Source of the DNA: Thamnaconus septentrionalis
Lineage: Eukaryota > Chordata > Actinopteri > Tetraodontiformes > Monacanthidae
DNA: 64,000 bases
Direction: 5' to 3'
Assembly: GCA_009823395.1 (NCBI GenBank)
Contig: CM020502.1
Coordinates: 24,738,944 to 24,802,943, forward strand
This document shows, one piece after another, positions 12,401-23,662 of the stretch. Positions within the stretch are counted from its first letter, which is position 1; each line of letters starts with the position of its first letter. Below the pieces are notes generated by a model, which worked only from the letters and a program-made list of their open reading frames with translations, searched no databases and was not told where the DNA came from. The translations under genes were made by a program, and so were the position numbers.

Positions 12401-12402
<2 letters not shown>
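12308..12402 (+). mobile_element. LINE reverse-transcriptase scrap fused to MITE copy 2
   Basis: One frame reads YADDAAICVILG. The inverted relative at 34186-34283 reads YADDTAIYVQFG. Both resemble the [FY]-x-D-D catalytic loop of non-LTR retrotransposon reverse transcriptase (typically YADDTVIYVHG). The two copies align for about 95 bp and both join the MITE end at the same base. The fragment is too short to classify the LINE. Confidence 0.45.

Positions 12403-12456
<54 letters not shown>
12403..12456 (+). repeat. (AC)n microsatellite
   Basis: Pure array starting where the reverse-transcriptase scrap ends (AACCAC in the relative at 34 kb). Confidence 0.95.
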
Positions 12457-12458
<2 letters not shown>

Positions 12459-14158
12459 TGGTTGGGCATCGTCTCTGGTTGTCCGCTGATGTGTGTTTAA
12501 TGCCAGAATCGCGCCTCGACAGCGCCGCCGCCCACGGCCGTAAACAACGTATGTTTGCTCCGAGCTTCTCCGGCCCCGTCCCTTAAATTTGATTGGTATT
12601 GAAGTTTTGCTCTCCCCAGGGTGTGGTGGTGTGGTTCCAGGCTCTTAGTGATGACTCTTCCATGTGAAACCTGCCCCATCTGCCCGCACCACCACCCGTT
12701 TGCCAGCAGCCTCCGCCTCCTTCCTCACTCGGCAGAATCAATAACGGAAGAGCTCCGGAAGGCTGCATCCATCCCTCCTTCCCCTCCTCTCTCACTCTCT
12801 CTTTCTCCCTCCACCACCCTCTCGCTCTCCTTTGTTGCTAAGACACAGGGGTAACTGTTTGAATTCAACCCTCTGTCACTGTGTGTCTTATTATTTTTCA
12901 CTATTTTTTATTTTAGTAATTAATTAGTTGCCCAGAATTCATTTTTTTCCATCACCCGTCTGCTGTCTTGGCAACAACGGGAGAAGCGTCTCAGCCGATG
13001 TTTGTTTCAAATCCCGACTATCAATTCTCGCAAGATGGAAATGTTAATCCCAGCGTGCAGAGCCGAGCCGACCTGGGCTGTCGAGTTGGATGCGCGCAGG
13101 TGCAAAGCGCAAAAAAAACAAAAAGACCCTGCTACAGACGCACAAACGTGAGGAGCCGACCCACTTAGTGTCTCCTCCAAACACTGAATTTGCAGCTCTA
13201 GTCATTGGTGAAAGAGTCTGAGACCTCTTCCTTCCCTGAAACTCCCCTCCTCATAAGCCCCACGGTGTTTTCTTTGTGCCTTTCCCCTCTTCCCTGAGAC
13301 AAAGGCTTTACCTCCAAAGTGGGATAATTGGGCCTTGACCCGGTGGATTGAATAAAGAACACTGTGCGGTCTAGGTCCGCTTTGAAAAGAAGTCTGAGGG
13401 AACTTAAATCACCTGCGGTGGTACGACTGCTGATCTATTATCAGATCAAAGAAAAGCTGCATTTTCTTTTTTCTTATCACCGACTAGATCAAACTCGGAC
13501 TTGACCAAAGTTCCGTTCAGGTCACAAGGTTGGAGGAGATGAAGTTGTAGATATTCCCACTTGGCAGCGCCCCATTTTCAAACTCAGACTGGCCCCGCAG
13601 CAAGGAACAAAAAGAAACATTACACTGCACGAGTTGGAAAACAAGCTGATTTTTCACTGACTGAATATTTAAGAATGTGACTCAGCATTAACTGCAAGTG
13701 TGGCGAGTAGAAGCTCAGAGCCTTAATGCCACTGCGCCGCTACAAGAGAATAAATCCACATTAAATGCTTATTTTCTGTTAAGCCTCTCTGTTTCTCTGC
13801 ATGGAGAGCATCAGGCTTTTGATTTTTTTTTTTCCAAAGCTCATCTAATTATCATATTCAGAAGACTGGCTTGTCTTGTTTTTTTTGGTTTGTTTGTTTT
13901 TTGGGCCGAGAAGTTGATTTGATGTTTCGCAGATCCATAAAATATGAGTCGTAAAACAAAACAAAAAAAGAACATTTTTGGTCTCAAAAGAAGGAAACGG
14001 CAACAAGTGGCAATCACACAGAAAAAATTGATGAAGTTTGGTTTGTTATTATTTAATGACAGTTAAAAATTAAATGAGACATAAAAAAATGAATGTTGCT
14101 GGCATGTTTTGGTAATTATTATCATTTTTACAGTTGTTTTGGGATCGGGATACTGATA

Positions 14159-14463
14159 CACTACCAGTCAAAAGTTTGGACACATCCTTTGAATTTAATG
14201 TCTTTCTTTCATTCTCATGACTATTGACATTGCGCTTTCTCACTGAAGGCAACAATCTTTGTATGAACACGGAATTATGCAGGAAACAATAAATGTGTAA
14301 AGTAACTCTTCTAAATAGCCACCTTTCTTAAAAAGCATATTTAGAGTTATTTAAGGTGTTTTTCTTTGCTGCATCATTACATATATCTTGCTCATATATG
14401 TCTTCAGTATCTATCTGCAGTGTAGAAAGTTGTAAAAAAAACCAACCTTTTTGACTGGTAGTG
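14159..14463 (-). mobile_element. Tc1/mariner-like MITE, copy 3
   Basis: CACTACCAGTCAAAAGTTTG at the left, TTTTTGACTGGTAGTG at the right, with TA at 14157-14158 and 14464-14465. At 305 bp it is shortened inside relative to the other full copies. Confidence 0.87.
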
Positions 14464-14765
14464 TATTTATGATACTTTTGTTTGGTTTAGTTTCGTTTTT
14501 TTTTCACCCCAATTACCTTCTATTACAAAAGTCTTCAGAGCTACATACACACCATCAAGCGTAGCTTAAAAAAAAGAGGCATTTTCCCTTCCTCTCCTCC
14601 CGTCACTCTGCATCCGTCTGTTTTGCTCACTCACAGAAATATATCCCCCACCCGCATTGAAAAGGCAGCGCATGCATGGTGACATAATCCTCAAAAAAAA
14701 AAAAAATAAAACTCTATTTGGCTAACTTTATAAGTAGTGCTTCTTTTGCACCCGGTTCTCAGCCT

Positions 14766-14769
<4 letters not shown>

Positions 14770-14801
<32 letters not shown>
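14770..14801 (+). repeat. (A)32 homopolymer
   Basis: Thirty-two consecutive A; possibly a retroposon tail. Confidence 0.9.
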
Positions 14802-14803
<2 letters not shown>

Positions 14804-15585
14804 CCAGTGGAAATGTTGCATTAAGCCACTTATCAGGGTTGAGCACATTCGGATAATCCTGCATGCTCAAAGTGGCTCCTGTTATGCAGCTGCTTATGTA
14901 GTACCGTTAGCGCCAGAGTTCCCCTCCCCCCTCTCTTTTATTTGCGCGCAAGCTGAAAACGCCGCGTGTGCAGCGGTATTGGGAGGGGGGTGACAGAGGT
15001 GTGCATCCAGCAGATGCAAAGCGTGCACACTTGAGCGTCACCGGATCCCAAGCTTAGGAAATCCAGATGGGTCCACCTATTCTTCCTCCTTTACCTCGTG
15101 CTTTCTTTTTTTTTTTATAATGTATTATTTATTTATTATTGTTTTTATCTGTGTTGTGCTGCTTTGGCCAAAGTTATTCCCACCTCGCGCAGCTCTCCCA
15201 CCTCAACAGTTTTGAGCGAGCGGTAAACTTCTCGCCAGCCAAACAATTCGGCAGCAGATACTTTATTTACTCGGTTTTCAGGGCGAGTTTGGATACGAAG
15301 TTGGCCCATCAAAGGGGGTCTGCGTTGCCATTTGAGCCGCAGGGAGAGAGAAAAAAAATACAATTTATCCACAAAAAGTAATGATATATATTTAGTATCG
15401 GCATCAAAAGAAGAGGGTTGCCACTGTACTGCGGATGTGGACGAAGAAATGTTGTGAAACACAATAGGAAAATTTGTCCCTGTTTTGAAAATTGTTTCTC
15501 CATTGTTACATTATAACAATACTAATTGTCATGCAATTTAACACATTGATTTGAATTGTTGTGGTCACATGATGTGGACACTATA

Positions 15586-15935
15586 CACCACCAGTCAAGA
15601 GTTTGGACGCACCCTATGAATTGAATTCTTTCATTCTCTTGACTATTGACATTGCAGTTTCTCACTGAAGGCATCAAAACTACTTATGAACACACATGGA
15701 ATTATGTAGGAAACAATCAAAGTGTGAAATACACGTTTTGTATTTACATTCTTCAAAATAGCCACCTTTCATAAAAAGCATATTTGGAGTTATTTAACGT
15801 GTTTTTCTTTCCTGCATCATCACATATATCTTGCTCATATATTTGATGTCTTCAGTATCTATCTGCAGTGCAGGAAGTTGTAAAGAAAAAAATAAAATGC
15901 ATGAGAAGGTGTGCCCATACTTTTGACTGATTGTG
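15586..15935 (-). mobile_element. Tc1/mariner-like MITE, copy 4
   Basis: The ends CACCACCAGTCAAGAGTTTG and ACTTTTGACTGATTGTG are flanked by TA (15584-15585, 15936-15937). It is 350 bp with the shared interior ATTATGTAGGAAACAATCAA. Confidence 0.87.
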
Positions 15936-16913
15936 TAACTTGCAAGTGCTGGCATTTTCTTTTGAAATATCAATCTGAAAGGGTGACGAGGTGCAGTGTG
16001 ACTTTGAGGCGTTGCTACTCGGTCACACCATCAACAGCCTCTTCTCAGTTGGGGTGGGGGAGGCACAACAAGCTCACGTCGCCCTCAGGCAGGTGTGTTA
16101 TTCCCACTGGTGGCGAGACAATGGAAAACAAATGCGTTCGTTCTGTGACAATAAACGTGTCCGACTGGGCCGTCGTCTATCCGTCTGTCTGTCCGTCCAG
16201 GGAGATAAAGGAAACGTTCCGTCCCTGTTGCCTTGTTGTCCTTGTCCCCTTATCACTCCCCTACTTTCTAATCCATCCCCGGCCCCCTCCGTCTAACTCT
16301 CCTCTGAGGGGCCGCTTATAGATAGCTACGCCTTATCGGCCCCGATCGGCTGGATGGCCTGTGGAGAACGGGCCCCGAAAAGTCCCCTAATCCAACATTG
16401 CGGCGTTAAAAGTTTCTAATCTTTCAGGCTCCCTCGCTAAACGGGCAGTGGAAAGCACCGGCGTTTAGGTTTCACTGCCGATGGCATCGAGCAGAACGTC
16501 CATTTGTGTTTAAAGCCTACATTTTGGGAGAAAATACCTGTTTTTTTTTAATTTGGTTTATTAAATGGGTGTTTTGGTCTCAATCTGTAACCGTTAACCC
16601 AGCGGCCGTGAGATTTTGATTTCATCCAGGTCAGACGCCCCCTCCTCTTCTGACTCCACGATAATCCCCTCACGGCATTTTTTTGCCGGCGCCATTTTAG
16701 ATAAATTTGCCTGTGAATTTGCCGGGCTAGCCTACCATAATCCCCCTTCTGTTCTCTTTTCTAATTGTCTCGCCTTTTCTTAGAATGTGAACTTTCTGCC
16801 CGTCAACACGCCGTCGCGACGCCACCAAAAAGTCACGTCGCTCTTAAAGTCGCCTGTCACGGCGCCTGCGTCTGGCCCGCCAGAGCAGGCTTTCCCCTGT
16901 CACATGCCCTCTG

Positions 16914-16926
16914 GACACACACACAC

Positions 16927-16987
<61 letters not shown>
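16914..16987 (+). repeat. (AC)n with ACATACAT blocks
   Basis: Two repeats of a CA run plus CATACATACATA. Confidence 0.95.
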
Positions 16988-17091
16988 GCTGTGTGACAAA
17001 TTTATACCTTAAGGGTGGCTGGGTTTGAGTCTGTCCCCCACAGGAGCTGATTTGAGAACACAGTGTAGGGTCATTTGTGTTGTATCATTGC

Positions 17092-17093
<2 letters not shown>

Positions 17094-17136
<43 letters not shown>
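17094..17136 (+). repeat. (TG)n microsatellite
   Basis: Pure TG array about 360 bp upstream of exon b. Confidence 0.95.
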
Positions 17137-17139
<3 letters not shown>

Positions 17140-17493
17140 AACCACACACATTGCGCTGTTGTGCTGCTCCTCCCTCCTCTGGGGAGTTGTACAGTGCCGC
17201 CTGATGTGATGCAGACCGACTGGGGGTGACCTTGGAAACTGGGACAAACACACCCACGCAAGCAAGCACACAAACACACACACTCACACACACAAACACA
17301 CATGCAGACAACTCCAAGAACACAACATGCACTCATTTCTAAGCCTAAACGATGCTGTTCGGTGTTTGTCTTGCCACTGCTGATGCAATTTTTTTTTTTG
17401 CTTCTCTTGTTTTATATTCTGACGTCCTCTCCGACCTCCTTCTTCTTCTGCCCCTCCCACTTCCCCTCACCTCACCCACCGACCCACCGACAG

Positions 17494-17594
17494 GTCAACG
17501 TGACAGTCGACTACATCCGAGCAGCCACCGGCCCAGCAGAAGGCACCCCGGCCTTTTCAGAGCGCACCTGTGCCACAGTCACCATCGGCGGCAT
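17494..17594 (+). CDS. snd1: snd1 internal exon (b): SN-like domain 3
   Basis: This exon encodes [11 protein letters not shown] through [15 protein letters not shown] and the first two bases of an Ile codon. It matches the SND1 segment that follows LIGKK. The acceptor is cag at 17491-17493 and the donor is gtaagt at 17595. The exon is 101 nt, phase 0 in and phase 2 out. The split codon AT|T is completed by the first base of the next exon, giving the conserved GGINIAEAL. The stretch between YIR and AFSER ([10 protein letters not shown]) is the least conserved part, as in the family generally. SN-like domains in SND1 adopt OB folds; most catalytic residues of bacterial nuclease are not kept, and I make no claim about activity from this fragment. 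Confidence 0.96.
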
Positions 17595-17889
17595 GTAAGT
17601 TTAAATGATTAAAACAAGCAAACTCATCATTATTAGATCTTCATCCTGGACCCTCGCAGCTTCATCATCCAACGATCTTCATAGAGCTTGCCTCCTGCAG
17701 CTGATGCTTTGCTGGAGCTTCCACGAAAACTAGGGCGGTCTCAGTGGATGTGGCCAACACCTACCGGAGGGTGTGGTCACTCCTGAGAGAGGGAGAGAGA
17801 GCGAGAGAGCGAGCGAGGGGGGTATCGGTGCCCCTTTGTGACATCACAAAGACCTGTTTTCCAGAGCTATGTTTTAAAAGTGTTGGTAA

Positions 17890-18030
17890 AAGTTAGGGCT
17901 GGGTGATTTTGGACAAAAATAAATTCCCGTTTTTTTCTATGAAAACTCAATTTCGATTTTTTTTTTGGTAAAACTTCAAAAGACAACGGAATAAATTCTT
18001 TCAAATATTTAAATCTTCATTTTACATAAA
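17890..18030 (+). mobile_element. hAT-like element fragment (AGGGCTGGGTGATTTTGG)
   Basis: AGGGCTGGGTGATTTTGGAC followed by AAAAAT-rich DNA resembles the end of a fish repeat class beginning TAGGGCTGGGCGAT, from memory. The other end is not evident. Confidence 0.45.
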
Positions 18031-19219
18031 AATAGCGCGCACATTTCCCTATTGGGAATGAAGTGCAGGTGAAAGATAGTGTAAATCCTCCTTGGGTTTA
18101 GTAAAGTGACAACATTTACAGTCTTCTTGACCAAACAAAGATGAATCCCTTGGGATTAATAAAGTGAGAACCTCACTGTGACCAAACTTCACTTGAAACT
18201 GAACAAGTTCTTCATAATTGTTTAGTCCTGAGGACCTGGAAGACGGCCGGTTATTGTTTGAAAATACGGGACCTTCAACAGACGACTCTCTTAGAAACGT
18301 TTCCTTCCAGCTTGTTGGGGTTTGCGGCTCAGAGACGAGCACCTGCGAAGGGTTTCCGTCTCGCTCCCTGAGATTGCAGTTTGCAAATCAGCGGCTTCTC
18401 CCGCCGGCAGATTGTACCGTTTGTAATTTGAATCCTGTGGGTGTGAGGCACTCACACAGTGACACAGTCGCACAGTCACACGTCTGGTGCATTACGCGAC
18501 GCCACCCGCAGGTGAAACTTCGAACGGCGAGGGCCGTCTGACGGGCGGGAGGGATTCGTCAGAGCGCCACAACTTTAATCTTGCCGCAAATCACAACATA
18601 ACCTCTTGGCGCGCTTCCTTTTTTTGTACTTTAATTTTCACAAGGAGGGTTCAGCCGGGCGCAGGCAATTATCTCACGGCTGCGAAAAAAGGAAACTCTT
18701 GAAAGGATCCCGGGTTGGTCTGTCTGAAGCGATATTTTCATATCGTTGCCGCCGATACCGACGTTATTAAACCACTCAGATGTTCAAATTCAATCAAAAG
18801 CGGATAGAGGAGCTTTAATGCTGCATGACTTTAAATAATGTCTGTTCCATATCAGGGAAAAAAGAAGATGTAGAGGGGAAAAAAAGCAATTGAATGGGTT
18901 TCCGCCGCTGCTTTGGGACTGCATCAATGTGATTGGCCGTATTTGAATACTTTGCTGGGAGTGAATCGCAAAGCAGGACTCTGTCTCTCTGCCTCTCCGT
19001 CCCCCCGCCCCCACCCCCCCACCACCCCCTGTCTCCACTTCATCAGCGGCGCAGCCAGGAAGTGCTTAGTCAAGTGTGAAATGCCAACATTTAGGTGACC
19101 TTTGTTCCTCAGCGGCGCCACCTTTGGGATTTGTCATGCCCTTATTTTCTTTGTCGTCGAGCAAACCTCGATTGGAATTCAGCGGGAGACTCTTTCCCTC
19201 CGCTCCTAATTTGATTAAG

Positions 19220-19221
<2 letters not shown>

Positions 19222-19263
<42 letters not shown>

Positions 19264-19318
19264 CTCTGTCTCTCTCTCTGTCACTCTCTCTCTCTCTCTC
19301 TCACTCACTCACTCACTC

Positions 19319-19360
<42 letters not shown>

Positions 19361-19400
19361 ACTCACTCACTCTCGCTCTCTCTCTCCCTCTCTCTCTCAG
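19222..19400 (+). repeat. (CT)n array forming the acceptor tract of exon c
   Basis: CT, CTGT and CTCA units continue without a break into the AG of the splice acceptor. Confidence 0.95.
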
Positions 19401-19511
19401 TAACATCGCAGAGGCCCTGGTCAGCAAAGGCCTGGCCACGGTCATCAGGTACAGGCAGGACGACGACCAGCGCTCCTCCCACTACGACGAGCTGCTGGCT
19501 GCAGAGGCACG
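19401..19511 (+). CDS. snd1: snd1 internal exon (c): SN-like domain 3
   Basis: This exon encodes [20 protein letters not shown] and then [16 protein letters not shown], essentially identical to vertebrate SND1. The acceptor is ctctctcag, the end of a long (CT)n array, and the donor is gtgagg at 19512. The exon is 111 nt and enters with one base completing the Ile codon. It leaves with CG, which the next exon completes to CGG (Arg), giving [11 protein letters not shown]. In the family this part is the C-terminal helical portion of an SN-like domain. The donor gtgagg differs from consensus at +6, so it is slightly weaker than the others here. Confidence 0.96.
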
Positions 19512-19684
19512 GTGAGGACGCACTCGCACTTCCACTTCTTACTCTCCCACATAAAAACAACAACAAAGTGAACAAGCTACATCCAGACTCTTTTTGAATA
19601 CAGACACAAATATGGCAAAGAGCTGGAAACTTTGCAATTATCTATTATTAGCCCAATCACATCAACATTCTACACAGGCTGGTC

Positions 19685-19741
19685 CCATAAACATTTTTTT
19701 TTCTTTATTCGCAATTTGAAGACGCATAAAAATGTTTATGG
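19685..19741. repeat. 14-bp perfect inverted repeat
   Basis: CCATAAACATTTTT (19685-19698) pairs with AAAAATGTTTATGG (19728-19741) across a 29-base spacer. Confidence 0.7.
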
Positions 19742-20197
19742 AAACTGCAGCGATTTGATGAAACTCCAGAGTTTGTCAACTTGTCACCGGAGTGAGTGAC
19801 ACCAACACCTGGGCCGCTGCAGTTTGTCTCTGCACAGCTGCGAGCGTATTGATTGGTCAGTCAAACTCCTTCGTCATTTTTTTGTTTCAATATTTTTTTC
19901 TTCCTGGGATTAAAAACAAATCAGTTGTTTTCCCTTTGCTGGGCGCTGCTTCGCAACCTCAAGCGCCGCCTGTCTGATCCAGCGCCGCGCCTCGTGCTGC
20001 AGCTCCGGTTTACTGGCGCCGGACGGAGAAGACTGAGGCTGATTTGCACTTTTCTTTTATCGCCCTGTCTGAAGTTGGCTTTAAATCCACTTTTAATTTA
20101 ATGGAAACACACCTCGTATCATTGCTTTTTGCATTTTCCACTGATACTTTTTTTCTCCCTCATTTATTTTTTATTTTTTTGCATTCACGCCTTGTTT

Positions 20198-20231
20198 CTC
20201 TCTCTTTCTCTCTCTCTCTCTCTCACACCCA

Positions 20232-20295
<64 letters not shown>
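20198..20295 (+). repeat. compound (TC)n(AC)n microsatellite
   Basis: TC run followed by CACACCC and a long AC run. Confidence 0.95.
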
Positions 20296-20296
<1 letters not shown>

Positions 20297-20634
20297 CCTC
20301 CGCCAGTGGCTGGATGCTAAATCAGAGACTCTCTTTACTCAGGCTCTATGAATATAATTATATGGAGGTGCAGTGGAGAGATTTAGTACAAGCTTTATTG
20401 CTCTGCCATAGATTAAGATCTGCTGGCTGTAGGTAGAGCAGATGCAGCTTCTTTTTATAGGACCGGCTCCTCTGCCCCCACCCCCCTGCTGCCCCCCACT
20501 TCACATGCAGTGTCACTGCCCCGTTCCCTCTCCACCCCTCCCCCCTGCTTTTCCTCCAACTTTTGCACATTTTGTCCTTCTTTTCTCCACCTAAGCCGTT
20601 TTCAGACTCGTCCTTCTTTGGCCTTGCTCCTCAC

Positions 20635-20705
20635 TCTCTCTCCCTCTCTCTCTCTCTCTGTCTCTCTCTCTCTCTCTCTCTCCTCCCTCTCTCTCACTCT
20701 CTCTG
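20635..20705 (+). repeat. (CT)n microsatellite, interrupted
   Basis: CT array with TCCC and TGTC breaks. Confidence 0.9.
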
Positions 20706-21298
20706 TACCCCCCCGTCCATCATCGCTCCTCCCTTCGTCCCTCCTCAATCCTCCCTCACCATCCTGACGTCCCTGGCGGTGTCTTATTAGAGCTGATGAG
20801 AGGATTCCGTCTATAGCCTCGGTTTTATTTTTAGCGCCGGGTGCACGAGGCCCACGTCCCTCCTGCAGCCTTCGAGAAAACTGACGGCACATGTGTACGT
20901 TCTCGCCAACCCCACTCCTCCTGAACCAACCCTCTGTCCTCCGGTGGCCATGTGCTCCGCCAGTCAGCTCCATCTAAATGTGACAATTCTAGGAGGAATG
21001 GAAACGCAGCTATTGGGGCGCCACAGTCTTTCCTCCCCACTCCTCTGTTCACATCATCTCCCCCCATTTGAATTCCACTGCCGCCTTTTCCCAAATTCCA
21101 TCCCATTCCATTATGAGGGAACTTCCGCCAGTGGTTCCAGTGGAGAGGGAAGATAAACTGGTGGTAGGGGAGTGGGTTTACATTCCACTGTGCGTCCTCA
21201 CTTGACGCTGTGATTTCTCCTGGTGTGTTGCCGTTCTCGTTCTCGTTCTCATTCTATTACCTTCTCGGTGACTGTGTCGTTTGTCATCTGGACTGCAG

Positions 21299-21371
21299 GG
21301 CCATCAAGAACGGCAAGGGTCTGCACAGCAAGAAGGAAGTTCCCATCCACAGAGTGGCCGACATCTCTGGG
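21299..21371 (+). CDS. snd1: snd1 internal exon (d): end of SN-like domain 3
   Basis: This 73-nt exon completes the split Arg codon and then encodes [20 protein letters not shown] followed by DISG, identical to the vertebrate SND1 segment. The acceptor is ctgcag (21293-21298) and the donor is gtacgt at 21372. The outgoing phase is 0. This lysine-rich stretch is very conserved in vertebrates and links two SN-like domains. It is the smallest of the six exons, and the reading is fixed by the frames on either side. Confidence 0.95.
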
Positions 21372-21447
21372 GTACGTACTCTCCTTTTTTTTAATTTCTT
21401 TCAATCCAGGCTCCTCCTCTCAGTCAATTTTTCGTCTTTTTTTTAAT

Positions 21448-21477
21448 TTTATTTATTTATTTATTTATTTATTTTAA
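21448..21477 (+). repeat. (ATTT)n microsatellite
   Basis: About seven ATTT units just after exon d. Confidence 0.9.
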
Positions 21478-22824
21478 CAAGAAACTGAGGAGGCTGCTAA
21501 AAATAATCTGCGCCATTAATAAAACCATCAGCAGTGCCGGGTCCCAGCTTGTTTACATGAGCTCAGGGGCTTTATAGCAACATCGTTTGGCTAATGAAGC
21601 CTGATTAAGAGTGAACATCAGAGCGGGGGAAGCCATAAAAGCCTTTCAATAACAAGTAATGGCCGATCGGTCGATGGTTCCCTTTTTTAAAGCATGTTTT
21701 GCCTAATACATGCTGGAGGCGTTTGTTTTGTTTTTTTCCATTGATCCCGGTGATGTGTCCTTCCGTTTCGTTGTCACCTTCACACACAAAGTCGGCCCCG
21801 TATTTTAGTTTTCGAGGTTGCCTTTCATTTGTGTTCCCCCGCACCTCCAGTTTTTCACTCTGTTTTTGTGTTGCCGGTTGCAAAAGCAGTTTTTATTTTT
21901 CAGTTTCAGCCGCAAAAGCAAACAAACTGCAGCCCCACAGGACCGCGTCTACTTCCCCCTTTTTCCTCTTTGGCTTCTTCTTCACCACCACCACCACCAT
22001 CCTGTTATGAGCTTTTCTTTTATTCTAAGAGACAATATTACAGTCTTGCCCAAACAAAACTTCCCTGGCTGTTTCCAGAACATTCATAAACAAATATCAT
22101 CTTTTTTTTTCTTGCAAAAAAGACCACTCTGTGGCTTAAGGTTTTTTTTCTCTGAGTTATCTCCCTCTTCTTGCTAATGCAGCCCAGAAAAAATAATCTT
22201 CCCTCCAATCAGTGAGGGTGAGGAACTTCTCAAGGCCTGGAGATTTTTTATCCACCAGCCCTTTATTTACTAATTAAAAGTCTCATCTACTTTTAAACTA
22301 AGTCTCTCTCTTTCGTGGTCTTTGGTCACTTTGTTCTCACCGCTGCATCCACCGATTCCCATCTCCTTCTCTCTCTTCTAACGCTGCAGATTTGTAGATA
22401 TTTGCTCTAATGTCCCTCTAACACAGCGCAGCATGATTAACGGTAAACTTCAGAAGCATTAGCACCTCGTTGTCTGTGCCACTTGAGCCCGTTTTATTTT
22501 ATTTTATTTTTTTGGAGCACTTGTGCTTGTGATCTCTGAAGAGACATTTTGCTGAATTAATCAGGCCCCTCTGTCTGTATCAGGCCATTATTCCCGGCCA
22601 GAGTTGATGGACACGAACGAGCTTTTTTGCAAATTGCCCTTTGAGGTGTCGTGACTCGGTGCTCGCAAACGGAGGAGTTGCTGCCTGACTTAACGCGCCG
22701 CTGCGGCTCAGCGACGGCGGCTCCTGCACAGGCCCCCCGACTCCAAGATGGCGGCCCACTCATTTTAGTGAAGTTACTCACCCAGCGCATATATCAAAAT
22801 AAAATAAAATAAAAAAAAAAAAAT

Positions 22825-23662
22825 TTTTGACTTCCTCTTTAAAGCAGCTCTAGGTAACTTTCGGTGGAAATGGTGAAGTGACGAAGTAAACACGCTGCAG
22901 TGCTAGTTTATTGATTTGGGAAAATACAAATAGTCGCCTAGCTGGAGCGCTCGTATGTGTTCAGGAAAAACACCAATATGAAATGCAAAACAGACATTGA
23001 CAATAACGTCGTAGCAAACGTTCAACACTTTTATTACTTCGTCTTTCATCGAGGTTACTTGTTGCGTTCCATTCCGTCATTTTATAATCTTATGTATTTG
23101 TAATAGTAATCTAAATAAACGTGTAAAGTTGCCGTGTAGTGGTTCGTCCGGCGTGTCGGGTCGCGCTTGAAAGTTACGCAGTACAGTTACAGCCGGCACA
23201 ACCCCCCTCTCGCTGCCGAGGCAGCATCATTGATCCTATTAATCGGTTATGTACCGCTTTACTGAGTTTGGAATCATAATTTTATGATCAAAAAGTTACC
23301 TAGAGCTGCTTTAATGGGCCCATGAGAGAGCATGCACAGTAGTGTCACTTCCCATCACGCCTCTGTAACTCACATGATCTATTTGGCCAATGAGAACGAG
23401 CTGAGTCACAGCAGCATGTACGACGTTGTGACGTCACGCGGGGAATAAACTCTTTGCTGGTCATTTTCTGGCCTTAATCATTTTTTTAACAACTAAAAGA
23501 CCATAAGTGAAAAATCTGCAATAGAAAGATTTGCCATGAATCATGTTTCAGGTCACAGTCCTCCTGTCAGCGTGTTTTTTGCTGCAGTACCTTGAGTGGC
23601 CATTGGGAAAAATCAGCGCACCACCATATTGCCAGTCTGGTATCCAGTTCTTCTAATACATC
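22825..23662 (+). mobile_element. ACTAAAAGACCATAAGTG-family repeat split by a TTAA MITE
   Basis: Aligns with the inverted copy at 51183-51655 from TTTTTGACTTCC at the left to CCAGTTCTTCTAATACATC at the right. The alignment is broken exactly at TTAA by the 468-bp insert at 22843-23310. Confidence 0.75.
22843..23310. mobile_element. TTAA-flanked MITE with 19-bp perfect inverted ends
   Basis: AGCAGCTCTAGGTAACTTT (22843-22861) and its exact complement (23292-23310) bound a 468-bp non-coding element. TTAA is present on both sides (22839-22842, 23311-23314). The related repeat at 51183-51655 has a single TTAA at the matching point (51630-51633), which acts as an empty site. TTAA duplication points to a piggyBac-type transposase in trans, but the ends do not start with the usual CCC. 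Confidence 0.82.

Larger units (their letters stand above)
10079..17493 (+). other. snd1: snd1 intron between exons a and b
   Basis: This intron is 7.4 kb, with donor gtgagt and acceptor ccgacag. It contains three Tc1-like MITEs (11946-12307, 14159-14463, 15586-15935), a LINE reverse-transcriptase scrap (12308-12402), a 32-base poly-A (14770-14801) and several (AC)n/(GT)n arrays. I see no other exon in it. Confidence 0.85.
17595..19400 (+). other. snd1: snd1 intron between exons b and c
   Basis: This intron is 1.8 kb. It holds a fragment of a hAT-like element near 17890-18030 and ends in a (CT)n-rich array of about 180 bases that runs directly into the acceptor at 19400. The segment 18040-18700 looks like ordinary unique intron DNA. 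Confidence 0.85.
19512..21298 (+). other. snd1: snd1 intron between exons c and d
   Basis: This intron is 1.8 kb. It contains a 14-bp perfect inverted repeat (19685-19741), a (TC)n/(AC)n array (20198-20295) and a (CT)n-rich block (20635-20705). The acceptor is ggactgcag. No other coding potential is seen. Confidence 0.85.
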
